A program made the translations under genes and the position numbers. A model generated the notes under the pieces. It had not been told where the DNA came from. It did no database searches and saw nothing but the letters and a program-made list of their open reading frames with translations. Shown here piece by piece: positions 4,820 through 5,776 of a stretch of 5,776 nt of DNA (its first letter is position 1; each line of letters begins with the position of its first letter). Source of the stretch: Verrucomicrobiota bacterium (lineage in GTDB: Bacteria; Verrucomicrobiota; Verrucomicrobiia; Verrucomicrobiales; Akkermansiaceae); the NCBI GenBank assembly GCA_009885905.1, contig VFJU01000090.1, positions 1-5,776 of the forward strand, in the 5' to 3' direction.

Positions 4820-5776
4820 TTAATGAGTCGAGACAGACTTTTCAACGACCTCAAGCTGCTCGATGTGCTTTGGCTCCACCCACTGAGGAAGGAAATCAGC
4901 GTCACAATCTGGACGACTGTACTCGTACGGACCGCGATAGGTCACTGGATCTTTAATGAAATTTCCGTGTCCAGGAGGTGTCGGCGTCGCCCACTCGAGC
5001 GTTGTGGCATCCCAAGGGTTATCACTGGTTACCTTCTTGCCGAACTTCCATGAAAGCAGAAGATTGAGAACGAAGAAAATCTGGAAAAATGCCATCGTCC
5101 ATGCCCCCATTGACATTGGGATATTCATATCGATATAGCTAACAACAGTCTGTCCAAAGATATTCGTACCGTCGGCAGCCTTATCAAGATAAGCATCACC
5201 GCCATTATACCAACGACGATGAAAGCCAGCCATACCCTGCACGAGCATCGGAAAAAAGATGATGTTCATGCAAATCAACGTAGGCCAAAAGTGCAGGTGA
5301 TTGAGTGTTTTGCTCATGAATCGACCCGTGAATTTGGGATACCAGTGTAGGATTCCTGCAAAAAAACCAAACAGAATCCCTGGGGCGACCACGTAGTGGA
5401 AATGTCCGATCACATAGTAGGTATCGTGAAGATGTAGATCCGCCAAGTTGAATGCTAGAGGCAAACCGGTAAGACCGCCGATGCCGAACATCGGGATAAA
5501 AGCACAGGCCCACAACATCGGTGGAGTGAAGCGAATTGATCCACCCCAGAGTGATATGAGCATCGCCGTGATGATAACCACCGATGGCACGGAGATCAGT
5601 ACAGTTGTCGTTTGAAAGAATGTGGAAACTGCTGCGCCCATTCCCGTCATGTACATGTGGTGAGCCCAAACCACGAAGGAGAGGAACCCAAGGATTAAAA
5701 CCGAATATACCATCGATTTGTATCCCCACAGTGGCTTACGGGTATTTACAGGAATGATTTCAGCGACACATGCGAA
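4820..5776 (-). CDS. coxA: Cytochrome c oxidase subunit I, C-terminal part (5' end outside window)
   Basis: The catalytic subunit holds haem a and the haem a3/CuB site that reduces O2. The frame stays open to the window edge, so the first visible residue (codon at 5776-5774) is internal; 318 residues are visible. Seen (visible numbering): VWAHHMYMTGM with CuB ligands His39/His40; the GGLTG helix; HLHDTYYVIGHFHYV with His117/Asp118 of the Mg site and His125 and His127, ligands of haems a3 and a. HRR at 186-188 supplies the propionate-binding Arg pair, and NPWDATTLEWATPTPP (253-268) is the usual C-terminal motif. The His-Tyr crosslink and the D-pathway Glu lie upstream, outside the window. Ungapped comparison with the bovine sequence places Ile68 where the K-pathway Lys should be. 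The Met at 5713 is internal, since the preceding residues TRKPLWGYKS are also family sequence. Confidence 0.96.
   Translation of the reverse strand, partial: FACVAEIIPVNTRKPLWGYKSMVYSVLILGFLSFVVWAHHMYMTGMGAAVSTFFQTTTVLISVPSVVIITAMLISLWGGSIRFTPPMLWACAFIPMFGIGGLTGLPLAFNLADLHLHDTYYVIGHFHYVVAPGILFGFFAGILHWYPKFTGRFMSKTLNHLHFWPTLICMNIIFFPMLVQGMAGFHRRWYNGGDAYLDKAADGTNIFGQTVVSYIDMNIPMSMGAWTMAFFQIFFVLNLLLSWKFGKKVTSDNPWDATTLEWATPTPPGHGNFIKDPVTYRGPYEYSRPDCDADFLPQWVEPKHIEQLEVVEKSVSTH

Noticed and set aside
4791..4828. TAATGAGT repeated at 4791-4798 and 4821-4828
   Set aside because: Eight-base repeat with one copy overlapping the coxA stop and last codons; no structure around it, likely chance.
5205..5729. 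A 174-codon minus-strand open frame over coxA
   Set aside because: Alternate frame of coxA, whose own frame carries all haem and copper ligands; the alternative product has no coherent membrane pattern.

Overview
The window reads as chromosomal DNA from a Gram-negative, aerobically respiring bacterium. The most likely phylum is Verrucomicrobiota or a close PVC relative. This rests on the style of the cytochrome oxidase subunits, the tiny membrane ORFs in the oxidase operon, the Tat-type leader and the near absence of Shine-Dalgarno sequences. It is recognition from memory, not a database result.

Layout: (1) Positions 1-107, minus strand, hold the start of a truncated gene with a clear twin-arginine (Tat) signal peptide. 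(2) A 62-bp divergent intergenic region follows. (3) Positions 170-1165, plus strand, encode an EamA/DMT-family ten-helix transporter. It ends tail-to-tail, with a 3-bp gap, against the minus-strand block. (4) From 5776 down to 1169 the minus strand carries one tightly spaced, probably co-transcribed block. In transcription order it is: coxA (5' end outside the window), coxC with a very large insertion, a subunit IV-like gene, two tiny membrane-protein genes (66 and 71 aa), coxB, and a DUF3820-family gene. Gaps between these genes are 48, 32, 18, 12, 46 and 9 nt.

Together the cox genes encode an aa3-type haem-copper oxidase. CoxB takes electrons from cytochrome c through CuA. CoxA carries haem a and the haem a3/CuB centre that reduces O2 and pumps protons. 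CoxC and subunit IV are structural or stabilising subunits. The two tiny proteins are probably accessory or assembly factors, by position only. No c-type haem motif is present in any visible protein, so nothing visible supports a caa3-type fusion.

The strongest oddity is CoxC. About 340 hydrophilic residues are inserted between its third and fourth membrane helices, in a loop that should face the periplasm near the cytochrome c docking side. A second is in CoxA, where an ungapped alignment by eye places isoleucine at the position of the K-pathway lysine. There is no mobile element, CRISPR array, tRNA or rRNA visible, and no gene-free stretch longer than about 65 bp.
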